A DNA stretch of 49,546 nt from Apostichopus parvimensis. Lineage: Eukaryota; Echinodermata; Holothuroidea; Aspidochirotida; Stichopodidae. Positions within the stretch are counted from its first letter, which is position 1. Every line of letters starts with the position of its first letter. The notes under the pieces were generated by a model that saw only the letters and a program-made list of their open reading frames with translations, did not search any database and was not told the origin of the DNA. Below are positions 37,742 through 48,169 of this stretch, one piece after another. Both the position numbers and the translations under genes were made by a program. The DNA is taken from NCBI GenBank assembly GCA_000934455.1, contig KN885399.1:36264-85809 (forward strand), read 5' to 3'.

Positions 37742-37848
37742 GCGTTATTGACGCATTGCGTTCGTTTTGCGTTATTGACGCAGTGCGTTCAATTGCGTTA
37801 TTGACGCAGTGCGTTCGTTTTGCGATATTGACGCAGTGCGTACAAACT
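37742..37848. repeat. About 27-bp dyad-rich minisatellite (TTGACGCA)
   Basis: Four units of 'tgcgttattgacgca' and 'gtgcgttcgttt' with a 26-27 bp period. Each unit contains two overlapping dyads (TGCGT..ACGCA and ACGCA.TGCGT). The repeated TGACGCA resembles half of a CRE/AP-1-type site. Confidence 0.8.
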
Positions 37849-38513
37849 GCGTATGCATAAATCTGTTTTATTACTTAGTCCGTCATTACGTTTGATTCTT
37901 TGATTTTGTACTGTGATCGCTATAATTTGTTGAGGAGAGTTGCTTGGAAAATCAGGTGGAGAATAATCATCGAATAAACCTAAGAAAACCGTGTCTGCAT
38001 CTCTGTCTGTACTTCTTTGTGTTTCTGGGGAACTTACCAACTACGTGCAAGGGAGACGTCTTGGGGGCGGCCGGCGTTACAATACTTTTAATGAATTCCA
38101 TTGCAAACATTCATCGCAGTGATTTTTTATAAGAAAACCAACTTTGAACAACAGCCAGGTATACTTCACTAGTCATCCGATCTGATGACGTTGTTAACCA
38201 AACTAGCTTTAAGAAATGCAGAAAAAAGTGGTGAATCAATAATTGTACAATGCAAAATAATTACTTATGCAATGTTCATTACAAAACTTGATTTTATCAA
38301 TGATATTTAACAACTTTCTAAATAATGATCCCTTTATTAGTGTGTGTAGCAGTTGTGCTATGTTATTCTAGGCTAACATTGGCCTAAACGTTACTGGCTT
38401 GCATAAAGGCAATAACCTACAGCATGTATGTAGGGAGAAGGCACGGAACCAGGATTTTGAGAAAGGAAGGGGGGGGAGGGGTCTGAATGACGAGGCGAAG
38501 CCGAGCATAAAAT

Positions 38514-39442
38514 CGTACGGGGTGTGGAGGGGGGGGGGGGGGTTATATGTGCCCACTCATATTTTTTTAAATATAGATGCTCTAATATGTACTTGATCTG
38601 CGGGCAAGGGCGGATCCATGATTATATGAAAGGGGGGCTTAATATATCATCTTGTGATCGCCGTTCTAGAGAGTGGTCTGAGGGAAAGGGGTATCCCTCT
38701 CCCCATTTGAGAATATTTTGAATAATTAAGGGTCCTTATATGCAATCTGGTGCTAGGGCCTAGGCTATATTTTGCAACTTTTGAAGTTAATTTATGTTCA
38801 AGAATTTTCTTATTTTGGGGGTTAGTCTTATATTTTTTAATTGAGGCAAATAACAAAGTCGAGAATGTTTTAAATAATTAAGGATCCTTAGGCTAGATGC
38901 AATGTAGTGTATCTGGTGATTTTACCTTATGAGAGATCACAATATTTTTTTTTCCGCTTGAATAGTTCGAGCGGCCCCTCCACAGTTTTGACTGTGGGTC
39001 ACTGGCTTCCAGGGGTGGCCAAAGCCACTCCCAAATAAAAGTCAAAACAATTATTCGCCCAAAATAAACTTGGATTTAGATGCAGCTTGCAAGACCTGGG
39101 AAGTGCCATTTCCGGCGAACTAGAGGTACCCTTTTCCACAGTTTCTACGTTTCCGTGCAAACTGATGGTGGCGCTCTGCTTAGATAGTAACAAATCAGGA
39201 TTCAGCCACCCCAACCAAACACCATGGCTACGCCATTGGGCAACCTCCGCTTCTTAAAGTCGTACGGGGTGGGGGGTCCTTTCTCATGATGTTTTAAATA
39301 TAGATGCTCTGAGATTTACTTGATCTGCGGGCAAGGGCGGATCCTTGATTTATGAAAGGGGGCCAAATATATCATATTGTGAGCACCGTCCTGGTTAGAG
39401 GTATGAGAGGAGGGGGTGTCCCTCTCCCCATGTGAATAATTA
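38514..39442 (+). repeat. Two dispersed copies of a 200-bp repeat
   Basis: Copies at about 38514-38730 and 39261-39442 share cgtacggggtg, tttaaatatagatgctct, acttgatctgcgggcaag, ggcggatcc and atgaaagggggc, and end ccctctcccca followed by aataatta. They are direct repeats, likely one non-autonomous family. The interval between them includes 'ccatggctacgccattggg', another hAT-like end. Confidence 0.8.
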
Positions 39443-39809
39443 ACTCCCCACAACCCCCCGCTCCCTACGCGGGATACCAGGGCAGTGGTGCTTGGTAGAG
39501 ATGGGGGTGGGGAGAATCCCTGACCTGGTAGAATTTGACTGGTAAAACAGGTTTATGCCCACTTTACCGTATTACCATAGAAAAAACCTCAAAGAAAACA
39601 TAGGCCTATATAAAGTGCGCAAAAAAAAGTTACGGCTCAAATGTAATATTAGAGATATCTGGAGATCTAAAATCATGCTCCAAAATGTTGTTTTTGATAA
39701 CAAATAATCAACAGAAACTAAATGAACCATTATACAACATTTAGGATTCACGTTAGTGTAAAAGAGGCAGGCACACGTGTTATTCTCCATGCCATTTACG
39801 CCATTAAAA

Positions 39810-40270
39810 AAAGACGGAGTAAACAGGGTGGTAGTTTATGCACAAGATACTGACATCATTGTTATGTGTATATATTATGCTTCACAAAAGCCAGGTGTAC
39901 AAATTTAAATTCGAAGCAAATCCGAAGAGTACATTCCAGCGCATACAATTGCTGCATGAAGCACTAAGGGAAGCCGATTGTAAACTGCAGCCAATTCCGG
40001 CTCCATGCGCTTTCAGGAATGGATGATGTCATTTACATACGAAATGTTGGAGAAAAAAAGTTTTTGAAGGCTAGGAAGGTCATAGAATGAAGCAAAAGGT
40101 AAGTTACGGAGAACAAGGTTGTGGTGAAATCACAAACACACTGGTTCAAGAAGCTCATCAACTTCTTATTCAAGCAGGTGGAGGTGGCAAGTTTGCTTCT
40201 TTTAGGAGCTACCGAATTCACCAATTCACATTAACTACCAAAAAGGGACATTCAGGGTCTGTTTACCACT
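39810..40270 (+). pseudogene. Transposon-associated coding scrap with DTDIIV motif
   Basis: The plus strand reads NRVVVYAQDTDIIVMC, then further short frames (LREADCKLQPIPAPC and EAHQLLIQAGGGGKFASF). A VV.A.DTD..V motif recurs in uncharacterised proteins tied to animal transposons. The frames are interrupted, so this is a remnant. Family unassigned. Confidence 0.35.
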
Positions 40271-40489
40271 GAGGATAGTTTTATGCACCATTTGAAGAGA
40301 GCACTTTTGTCCTCATTGGAGGCTCTCCTAAAGGAGGGCTCTAATGACACAGGCTTCCCTAACCCCATTTATTTCCAAAATTTTAGCTACATAAATGCAA
40401 ACTGTCTAAGTTTTCCACCACCTTCCCCACCCCATCTTAAAAGGGAGAATATGTGACAAAGTTTGGGAGTATCACTTTTGTCCTTATGA

Positions 40490-40900
40490 AAATATATTCC
40501 TAATGTAATATCCTTTCGTTTGATAGCCATTATGCCTTACTTTCATAAACTTCAGTGTTTAGTTTTAACTCCTCCCAACCCCACCCACGCACGTTGCCCA
40601 ACCGAGCCAACAGTGGGTGTAGATTAATATTGTCAGTAAAGTTTCAGCTTTTCAGCATAGTAACAGGTAGATTAATATTCCTTGTGTTTTTTCCTCTCAT
40701 TTGATAGTCATATCTAATATCTATATTATATGAAATACCGTTTTAACCATTTCTGGGTTCCCCTAATTCATGGGGAATATCAGAGCATTTAGGGTCCCCT
40801 CTCTCAGTATTGTGAAATATGAATTCCTGGCGCATCATTTTCTTTCATTTGATACCCACCATGCCATACTTTGAATAATTTAAATTTTAAACATTTGAGA
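40490..40900 (+). repeat. Three-fold degenerate repeat, about 160-bp period
   Basis: Three blocks centred near 40520, 40700 and 40850 share 'atatt(c)cctt..(t)ttt(c)tttc(a/g)tttgata' followed by '.ccat.atgcc.tacttt.ata'. Highly diverged. Confidence 0.5.
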
Positions 40901-41883
40901 GTGAGTCCTTTCAGATTTTCTTCGGGGCACCCTAGGCTACCTTTAAGATATAGCACATAAATTAGCACAAGGAATAAAACAATGTCCCGATGCTCCCCGG
41001 TTACAAGCATTACCTTCAAAGACACGGGACTGCCATGGGTACCAGGATTGCTCCTTCGTTTGCTTGTCTGTTTATGTCTAGCCTTGAAGAACATATGCTC
41101 CGTGCAGCTCCCTGCCGTCCACTCATCTGGTGGCGCTACATCGATGACATCTTCTTCATTTGGACCAGTGATGAGGATAGCCTGCCCACCTTCATCAATC
41201 ACATCAATTCTTTCCACAGCATCATCAAATTCACCTCTGATTACTCTCACCTACAGGTTAACTTCTTCGATGTGACTGTTCTCAAGGAACACAGTTCTCT
41301 CTCCACTGACTTATACACCAAGCCCACTGACATACACACCAGTATCTTCATTCTTCTAAAGGCCATTCCCGCCACTACAAGTCTGGAATTGCCTACAGCC
41401 AAGCACTTCGTCTTCGTTGCATTTCCTCTAACAATTCCTCTTTCATTCGTCATACAGATGCTTTGGAAAAACACCTTACTGCCAGAGGCCATAGTGCCAG
41501 AAGGGTGCGTGAAGCAATTCAGAGAGACCGCTCCCTATCCAGATCATCCACATTGGCAGTGAAGGACAAAAAGGGAAGAGATTGCGACTACAAGCTCCCT
41601 CTGGTTTTCACTTTCCACCCTAATCATCCTCCTCTTCAACAAATCAACACTAACAGCCACAACATTCTCCTCCATTCAGATAGACTCCAACGAGCCGTCC
41701 CTGGAAAACCCACCATCGCCTTCTTGTGCATGCTGCTGTTCCACCTCTAACTTCTAACCGTACAACCCATGGTACTTTCAAATGTGATCGTACTTCAAGA
41801 TGCATGGTCTGCAGCCACCTCATTGTTGAGTCCAATACCATCACTTGCCACTGCATGCAACTCTCACACACAAGACTAAGCAG

Positions 41884-42130
41884 AGGCGTAGCGAGCGGAA
41901 GGGGGGGGGTGTGGGGTGTCACCCCCCCCCCCCGCTTTTTGGTCGCTGTCGGCAAATTTTGGGTCTGTCGGCAAAAGGAGAAAAGGTGAAGAGAGCGGAA
42001 GGGGAAGAAAGAAGGAAAGCTGAATAGAGAAAATGAGAACGGGAGCTTCTTTATCGGTTATTTCGATTTTCCAGTTCTTCATCTGATAAACTCATTCACC
42101 AATCCAATCACCCGACGCCTGCAAGTTAAA
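41884..42130 (+). mobile_element. Fragment with hAT-like left end (cagaggcgtagcg)
   Basis: The Penelope reading frame ends here. Sequence starting cagaggcgtagcgagcgg continues into G and C runs (ggggtgtcacccc), typical of one end of short hAT-type elements. A matching right end was not found, so the extent is a guess. Confidence 0.4.
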
Positions 42131-42700
42131 AACCTCTCGGCAAATAACTGATGATGTCACGGCCGTCAGTATAGCTACTGTAGCCAGGCTCAGCTAGACG
42201 ACTGCCAAAATCGCCGGCAACTCAGTGAAAGAAATGGAATTAAAGGCTTCCGTATAGGCCGCAGCCCACAAGTCGTGCTATTGTGTTGTTATTATCCTCT
42301 GTTCAGAATGACGTCATCGCAGATGTCATTCGTTCTCCGTGGAAAACTAAAGGACACGGCTCACGAATTGTACACAATTTTTAACGTTTCTCGCTTGTAT
42401 ATCAATGAATGTTGTTATTTCTAATTACCGGAAAGTTTTGAAAATGTAAACATACTCATTGCGATGGTTTGAGCCCGATAGGCGTAGGCAAAGCCTAATT
42501 ACATTCACCAATGTTCAGCAATCAGAATCTGACTTCCTAATTTCAAGCTGCGATTTGTATAATCTACTTTCCAATATAAGGTACCGGTATGCAATTTTTT
42601 CTTCGTTATCCAATTAATTCTTCTTCTGCAGACTACCATAAAAATTTGACTTAAAATATGCACCAGATTGCATCTAAGGGCGTTTCAAAACTAAAAATTA
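42130..42700. other. Intergenic, nothing recognised
   Basis: Moderately AT-rich sequence between the Penelope remnant and the 24-bp minisatellite. No coding or repeat signature was seen. Confidence 0.5.
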
Positions 42701-43055
42701 TCTGATCAAGTACCAATCACTTAATCTGATCATGTACTGATCACTGAATCTGATAAAATATCAATCACTGAATCTGATCTTGTACTGATCACTGAATATG
42801 ATCATGTACTGATCACTGAATCTAATCAAGTATCAATCACTGAATGTGATCATGTACTGATCACTGAATATGATCATCTACTATCATTATGATCATGTGC
42901 TGTTTACTGAATCTGATCAAGTATCAATCACTGAATGTGCTCATGTACTGATCACTGAATCTGATTATGTACTAATCACTGAATATGATCATGTACTGAT
43001 CGCTGAATCTGATCGTGTACTGATCGCTGAATCTGATCATGGACTGGTGGCAGCT
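42700..43055. repeat. 24-bp minisatellite (TGATCA-rich)
   Basis: About 13 units of 'ctgatcatgtactgatcactgaat' with substitutions and a 24-bp or nearly 24-bp period. Because the unit is a multiple of three it keeps an open frame of ESDHVLIT-like octapeptides (42870-43061). That frame is a by-product, not a gene. Confidence 0.9.
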
Positions 43056-43060
43056 TCATG

Positions 43061-45168
43061 ATCTCATGAACAGTCATGGTGTTTTCGAAAAGTTGGGGAC
43101 CGTAGACATTTCCCCCTTCACATCCAAACAGATTCTTGTGTGTGCAACCACATTATCATATATATATACCAGAATCTCTCCACACTCTTATTAATTGATC
43201 AGTACATTGGTAAAATAACATATGTGACAATTAACAGTTCAGTGATATAACTTGTTGTTGAAATTCAACCTTCTTCAAAAGCTTTCATCTAGTGTTTCTT
43301 ATATGCAAAAAAATGGTGTAATTGCTTCTTGAAATCCCTCCAGTACCTAGCCTCACATTGGGGGCTCCAAAATCTAGTCTTAAAATGTAACTTAATGTGA
43401 TATTACTTGAAATGTGATGTCTTGTTTGTAGAGAACATAAAACAACAAGATGTACTGATTACATCTTTATCTATTAATACTTCTCCAAGGGCTACATTTA
43501 CTGTTATAGCTGTAACACAAACAAAGAATGTACCATGGTTTGATTTCTTCTTGATTAAATACGTTTAAAATATATTTGAAGAAAGGAATATTGAAAGCTT
43601 GAGAAGTGATAAACATGATAAACTTTGATAAAGATGTACACAATATATCCTAGTCTACAAATATATACTTCCACCTGTGTAGTAATTTGCATTGGTGTAG
43701 TTAATCTATGGCTATTTCATATATCATAGAATAGCCTTTATTTGACTGTAAAGACACAATGTAATTAAGATTCATCATATTATTATAAAATATTTAATAT
43801 GGATCAATATGTTTTAACAATGGAAGCCTCTTGATGGATGTATTTTCCACACTAAAAATTAGTCAAACTTAATAATTTGCTACGATTCTGACATTTGCAT
43901 CATTGACTTCCATAACGATATCTGGAATGAACATCCTGAATGAGGCAGAAAGTAACATAATTTCTACCTGTCATGCCCTTCCACCATCCATCCATTCAGT
44001 ACTAATGAATATTCATAGTCTTGCATAAACATATACTGGTTCAAAGCTTTCTAAAAGAAAATGTTACATTAAATGACAGCAGCTGAGTCTCACACATCAA
44101 ATATGAAGTGTTTTGTTGCTCAGTGCAAGCCAAGCAAATACCAAGTTTCATCAGCAAGTTTGCATTTCAAAGTTTTCTTTCTCAGAAACTGCCAGTCTGA
44201 CAACAATACAGACCAATGATAACACTCAAAGCTCCACACAAACCACAACTCGAAAATAAAACCTCTTTTCATTTGAATGACACATTCTACTTGGATCCTA
44301 CAGTAGATACATTAGGGAAAATGGTGATGGATTCTGTCAATGTGTGATTTGTTATTCACATGCATGTTTAAGATAATAAACTACAACGTAGACATTGATA
44401 ACAAAATCACTGACCAGGATCCAGGAGGATTCTTATATGGGGTAGTCAAGGTTTTACTTTAAACAATGCATCTTAAATTTGGAACAGAAGAGTGAGGTGG
44501 GAATGTTCATATGTTATGGTTTGAATAATCTATCTTCCATGTAACTACTGTACAGTACCTTATGCAAATGGCATACCTTAAAATAATTGCAACAATAAAA
44601 GAACAAACTGTACTTAAAGAAATTATTTAAAACTATTGAGAAATGATACCAAATATTCCTAAAATCTTTATACAAATTTAAGAAAAGATATTTTGGTCAT
44701 TATGGAACAAATATGCAACTTCAATCATTCTAGGTTTGGATAGGGAAGCGAACTGATCACTTGTGGCTTCTGTTCATTAATATAGTAGCTCTGATGAATT
44801 TGTTTTTGGTAATAGTACCCATATATGATCTCTAGAGATTTTTTTCCAAGCCAGGATATCGAGATGTGTGGTTCTGTTCAGTTCAACTGGTCGCACAAGT
44901 ATCACATCAGCCACATTTTTTCTCTGGTTCCATCCATGCATAACTTATTTCTTTATTGACATTTAATTAAGGGAAGAATACTAATTATAAATCTATTGAT
45001 GTAACTCTTTTTCATTATTATGGTTCAATATCTACAAATACTTGTCCAAGGACGAACCATAATGAAGTTTCTCCCTCTAGTAAGTCATACCATCTTAATC
45101 GTCATTCTATGAGGATGCTCTATTAATAGAAATATCCTTGAAAGACATCTCCAACATTTCTGAGTGAA
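43061..45168. other. 3' flank of gene B, no gene seen
   Basis: A 2.1 kb AT-rich stretch downstream of the gene B stop. Apart from a candidate poly(A) signal at 44952-44957 no feature was recognised. Part of it should be the gene B 3' untranslated region. Confidence 0.55.
44952..44957 (-). terminator. Candidate poly(A) signal of gene B
   Basis: AATAAA on the minus strand, 212 bases after the stop codon. It is the first canonical signal I noted after the stop; the true end is not tested. Confidence 0.35.
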
Positions 45169-45246
45169 CTATTTCACTTCCTGATACTTGCTTTCATCCT
45201 CAACCAGAGCAGCTTTCACAAGTTGATGACAAAGAAGATAATCATC
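45169..45246 (-). CDS. Gene B terminal exon
   Basis: A 78-nt exon with acceptor tttcttcag encodes [20 protein letters not shown], then YQEVK and a TAG stop. It matches the last helix of PTP domains (QY.F.Y......L) with almost no tail, so the protein ends right after the PTP fold. Confidence 0.82.
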   Translation of the reverse strand, partial: DDYLLCHQLVKAALVEDESKYQEVK

Positions 45247-47727
45247 CTGAAGAAATCAAAGCAACAATAGTTTATGTTTATGTTTGATGGAAGGAAAGAA
45301 TTAATCTGAATAAGATTGAAATACAATGAAGGACATTTAAGTTGAATAACACTGCATCTCATTACAGTTAAATCCGAAAGGGTTCTCATTGAAACTGAAT
45401 GAAACATTGCATCAAAGTAACATTGAATTAAAATGAATTGTACTAAATATTAAACTAAATCACACCTAACTACAAGTGAATTACATCTCATTTTACTACA
45501 CACATCATTACAATGAAAGTAAATTACACAGCATCACACTGAAATTAAATCACACTGAATTGAACTAAATTGCATCACACTTAGACGGAATCACACAGCT
45601 TCACAATAAAAGTGAGTCACACAGCATCACAATAGAAGTGAATCACACAGCTACACAATAAGTGGGAATCCCAGCTTCAAAATAAGTGGGAATCACACAG
45701 CTTCACAATATTAAGGTGGGAATCACACAGCATCACATTTAAGTGAACCACATCTCATCACATCAATGCAAAATAACCTTTCATGCATACCATTTACTGT
45801 CCTTACAACACATACCAATGACTTCATCACATGTGGATTCTGTCCAGTAAGATTATGAACTGTTTCAAACAACCTCCCTGTTTTACTTTCTCTGATACGA
45901 GATATCTCCAATAAAACGGAAACAAACACACCGCATCTACTGGCTCCATCCCTTGGAAGAAAAATGGGTAAATGTTTCGTGATTCAAAAAAAGTTTATCT
46001 TCAGTTTTATGAGGTGATATGTGATAAAGTGTTCAAACAGAAGATTCAGGAATTTGATATAAAATTGCCATTCTGCATAACCTGTAAGAACAATCCATGA
46101 AAATAGTTTGTGATTTCACATAATTAACATGTAATATTAAAACAAGGTTCATGGTCATTAGACAGCATGTTCCTTGTCACTGTGGTGCTGTAACATTTCA
46201 GAAAATTTCCTTCATAATACTTACATGCAATGAACAGCAATAGTTTTCTTTTCCTCTGTTATTGGTTTTATCTTTCCAATCAGTTCAATAATCCCATCAG
46301 TCTGATCTGAATCCTGCGACCATTCAATCAGCTGATAGTGATCCACTGTTACCGTTCTCTGTGGATATTAATAAAGCTTAAAAGGATTATCCCAAACATG
46401 GTTACATGGATTAATTCCCATGGACTCCTACAGAGAGACAGCTTCATTGCTAACCCTTAAATGATGGTGGCCCAGAGACAGATGTCATTTATTTATAACG
46501 TCTGCCTTTGTCTTCCTGCAAGAATACACCTGCAACTCTCATTAATAACTGAGTTATAGAGGCAAAGGTCTGTAAATTCAAAGATTTGCATTGATATCCC
46601 ACTTTATTTCATTTTAGAGGATGATGAGTCATGTTTCCGAGATCATGTAGGCAAAAAGATTGTGTTTACTCAAATCTTTTCTATGTTCTCAATTTCTGAT
46701 AAATTTAATTGAGAGGATTTTTGATTGATTGAATATACTAGACAATGATAAACTTTAGCTGAGATAATTTTCAATCAATTTCAACTTTACCTTACTATTC
46801 TTGGAATAAACAATCAGCTTTCGTTGCGAGCAGTATTTATCTCTATCTTCGACATTAGTGCATTCAACTAACATGTTGCCATATTGTATCTTCCCACTGT
46901 CTGGCCAGTAGAGACAAGTTGTCTGTAAAAGATGAAGATCTCTGTTAAACAAATATGACTGGACATAGGAATTGTGTCAAGAGATTAACATGTGAACATG
47001 TAAATAAATGACAGAAGAATGAAATAGGTGTTGCTAGTTCCTAAGTAATTAACATTTATCTACAGAATCTACGGCCTGTACTTATACTTAACTCATCATG
47101 TTCATCTATTTAGATTCAAGCAGACAATAGCAGCACGGTCATAATCATAGACCATCATCCAGAAATTAATGACAGAAAACAGACATAAGTGTTGCTAGTT
47201 CCTTGGTATTTTACATGTATCTGAAGATCCAACAGCCTGAACGTATACTTACCTCATCATTTTCATCCATTTGGTTCAGGCAGACAATAGCAGCACAGTT
47301 ATAATCATAGACCATCCTCCAGAAATCTTCAGCAGTGGAAGGAAGAGGTGACTGGGTCATAATAAAGGCATCTTTACTGTAGCAACTCTAAGAAGTGGAT
47401 TAAAGGGAAAAACTACAGAAATGTTCACTGCTATTGAGAAACTAAAAAGTTAAAGCTATGAAAGGCACAGTCAATGCACTTTTTTTACCAAAGATGAGAC
47501 TGGTAAGTATTAACAATGACTTTTTGAACTATTGCTTTTCATTTGAAAATGTGTTTGATAAGAACGAATATGTCAAAGATGGAACTCGGGAACAAGGTAT
47601 GATGCTTAAATAGTTAATAGCAAATATGAATAGCCTATAATACTTACATTAATCACTGCAGCATTAATGTAATCTGTGTTACCAATTAAAGATCCCGGTG
47701 TTTGGAGGACAGCTCGTGAAAAATCAT
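45169..47727 (-). CDS. Gene B: receptor-type tyrosine phosphatase, C-terminal PTP domain (D2-like), partial
   Basis: Six exons (47648-47727, 47253-47387, 46791-46922, 46225-46358, 45816-45951, 45169-45246) join in frame with GT-AG borders and encode about 231 residues to a stop. PTP motifs appear in order: [56 protein letters not shown]; the P-loop VHCMDGASRCG, spliced across exons; [20 protein letters not shown]; and a final helix [14 protein letters not shown]. The Cys and Arg of HCX5R are kept, but the WPD acid loop reads WSQ. This fits a regulatory second PTP domain of a receptor phosphatase. Upstream exons are not in the window. Confidence 0.88.
45555..45770. repeat. About 29-bp minisatellite (aatcacacagcttcacaat)
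   Basis: Seven or so imperfect units of 'gaatcacacagcttcacaat' with 'a(a)agtg' spacers, in the last intron of gene B. Confidence 0.8.
45816..45951 (-). CDS. Gene B PTP exon e (P-loop Arg)
   Basis: A 136-nt exon that completes HCMDGASRCG and continues [12 protein letters not shown], then [20 protein letters not shown]. The Q.P.MV.S-type motif is changed to QNPHVMKS. Donor gtatgt. Confidence 0.88.
46225..46358 (-). CDS. Gene B PTP exon d (degenerate WPD loop)
   Basis: A 134-nt exon encoding [40 protein letters not shown] and AVHC. The WPD general-acid loop of active phosphatases is replaced by WSQ. The exon ends inside the codon after the catalytic Cys (phase 2). Confidence 0.85.
46791..46922 (-). 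CDS. Gene B PTP exon c (YWP)
   Basis: A 132-nt phase 0-0 exon encoding [20 protein letters not shown], then a Cys-containing segment and [12 protein letters not shown]. It has the KC..YWP-type core motif of PTP domains. Confidence 0.85.
47007..47326. repeat. 160-bp tandem duplication including the 3' half of PTP exon b
   Basis: Bases 47007-47167 copy 47168-47326 with many substitutions. The left copy includes 74 nt of exon sequence, now with a frame change and stop, and its donor reads gttaag instead of gtaagt. It is a decayed exon duplicate. Confidence 0.85.
47253..47387 (-). CDS. Gene B PTP exon b (TQxPL...DFWRM)
   Basis: A 135-nt phase 0-0 exon encoding [37 protein letters not shown] and ending MDENDE. 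It carries the invariant TQ.PL...DFW core. A decayed copy of its 3' 74 nt lies directly downstream. Confidence 0.9.
47648..47727 (-). CDS. Gene B PTP exon a (DYINA)
   Basis: An 80-nt exon, acceptor ttttcag, donor gtaagt. It encodes [20 protein letters not shown] and ends NAAVIN. The DYINA motif borders the phosphotyrosine-recognition region. Exits in phase 0. Confidence 0.85.
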
Positions 47728-48160
47728 CTGAAAATATTAGAATGATTATATCTAATGAATTGTGACAAGAAAATGAATCTATTTACAACTCTACTTAATA
47801 TTCACATATCTATGTGTAAAGATTTGTTCATTAACAAATTAGTACTGAACAATTAGTGGACTGACAAATATTAACAGTAAGAATATACGCTTTCAACAAT
47901 CCATGGTTTGTTTGTTTTGATCACACAAACCGAAATATTAAAGTCTTATAACACTTCTTATTCTGAACTATTATGCTGCTTACACAGAAACCAAAATTTA
48001 AGTACATCAAGTAACCTTGGTTTGAGACAGCTGATTGCCCCCCCCCCCACCCCACCCCAATTCAATGTCATACTGAAGGGTGATATTTTTCCTTTGAGAG
48101 TCTAGTGTAGGATATTTACTGCTATTAGCAGCACGTTAATTATGCTTTGATCTAGTTTAT
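47728..48160. other. Gene B intron, no gene seen
   Basis: AT-rich intron upstream of PTP exon a, with a C run at 48040-48055. No further PTP exon was recognised here. Confidence 0.5.
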
Positions 48161-48169
48161 ATGTATGTG

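Larger units (their letters stand above)
36641..40999. mobile_element. Composite 4.4 kb insertion inside the Penelope-like element
   Basis: The Penelope coding sequence stops after FTFMDNN at about 36640 and resumes with YKHYLQRHGT at about 41001. The edges cagggagcaccggcaca and, as reverse complement, cggggagcatcgggaca look like imperfect inverted ends of one DNA transposon. No clear target duplication was seen. Inside are a CCAAT-containing segment, a dyad repeat, two copies of a 200-bp repeat, a coding scrap and a three-fold degenerate repeat. The interior probably holds more than one element. Confidence 0.6.
33440..41880 (+). mobile_element. Penelope-like retroelement split into three pieces by insertions
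   Basis: Plus-strand pieces at about 33440-34332, 36053-36640 and 41000-41880 keep Penelope order. The N-terminal part has LNFCPTPPSFDQAELSQDL and LREFFLDDPP, then IIIKPADKGSA. The middle has GTFDVTSLYTNIPH. The last piece has HYLQRHGTAMGTRIAPSFA, catalytic WWRYIDDIFF and FFDVTV, then a linker with GTFKCDRTSRCMVC before where the GIY-YIG nuclease should be. That domain is absent: other sequence starts at 41884. The element is broken in several places and certainly not active. It fills the space between genes B and A. Confidence 0.85.

Noticed and set aside
42870-43061. Repetitive octapeptide open frame as a possible gene
   Set aside because: It is produced by a 24-bp minisatellite whose unit is a multiple of three; no start context or exon structure.
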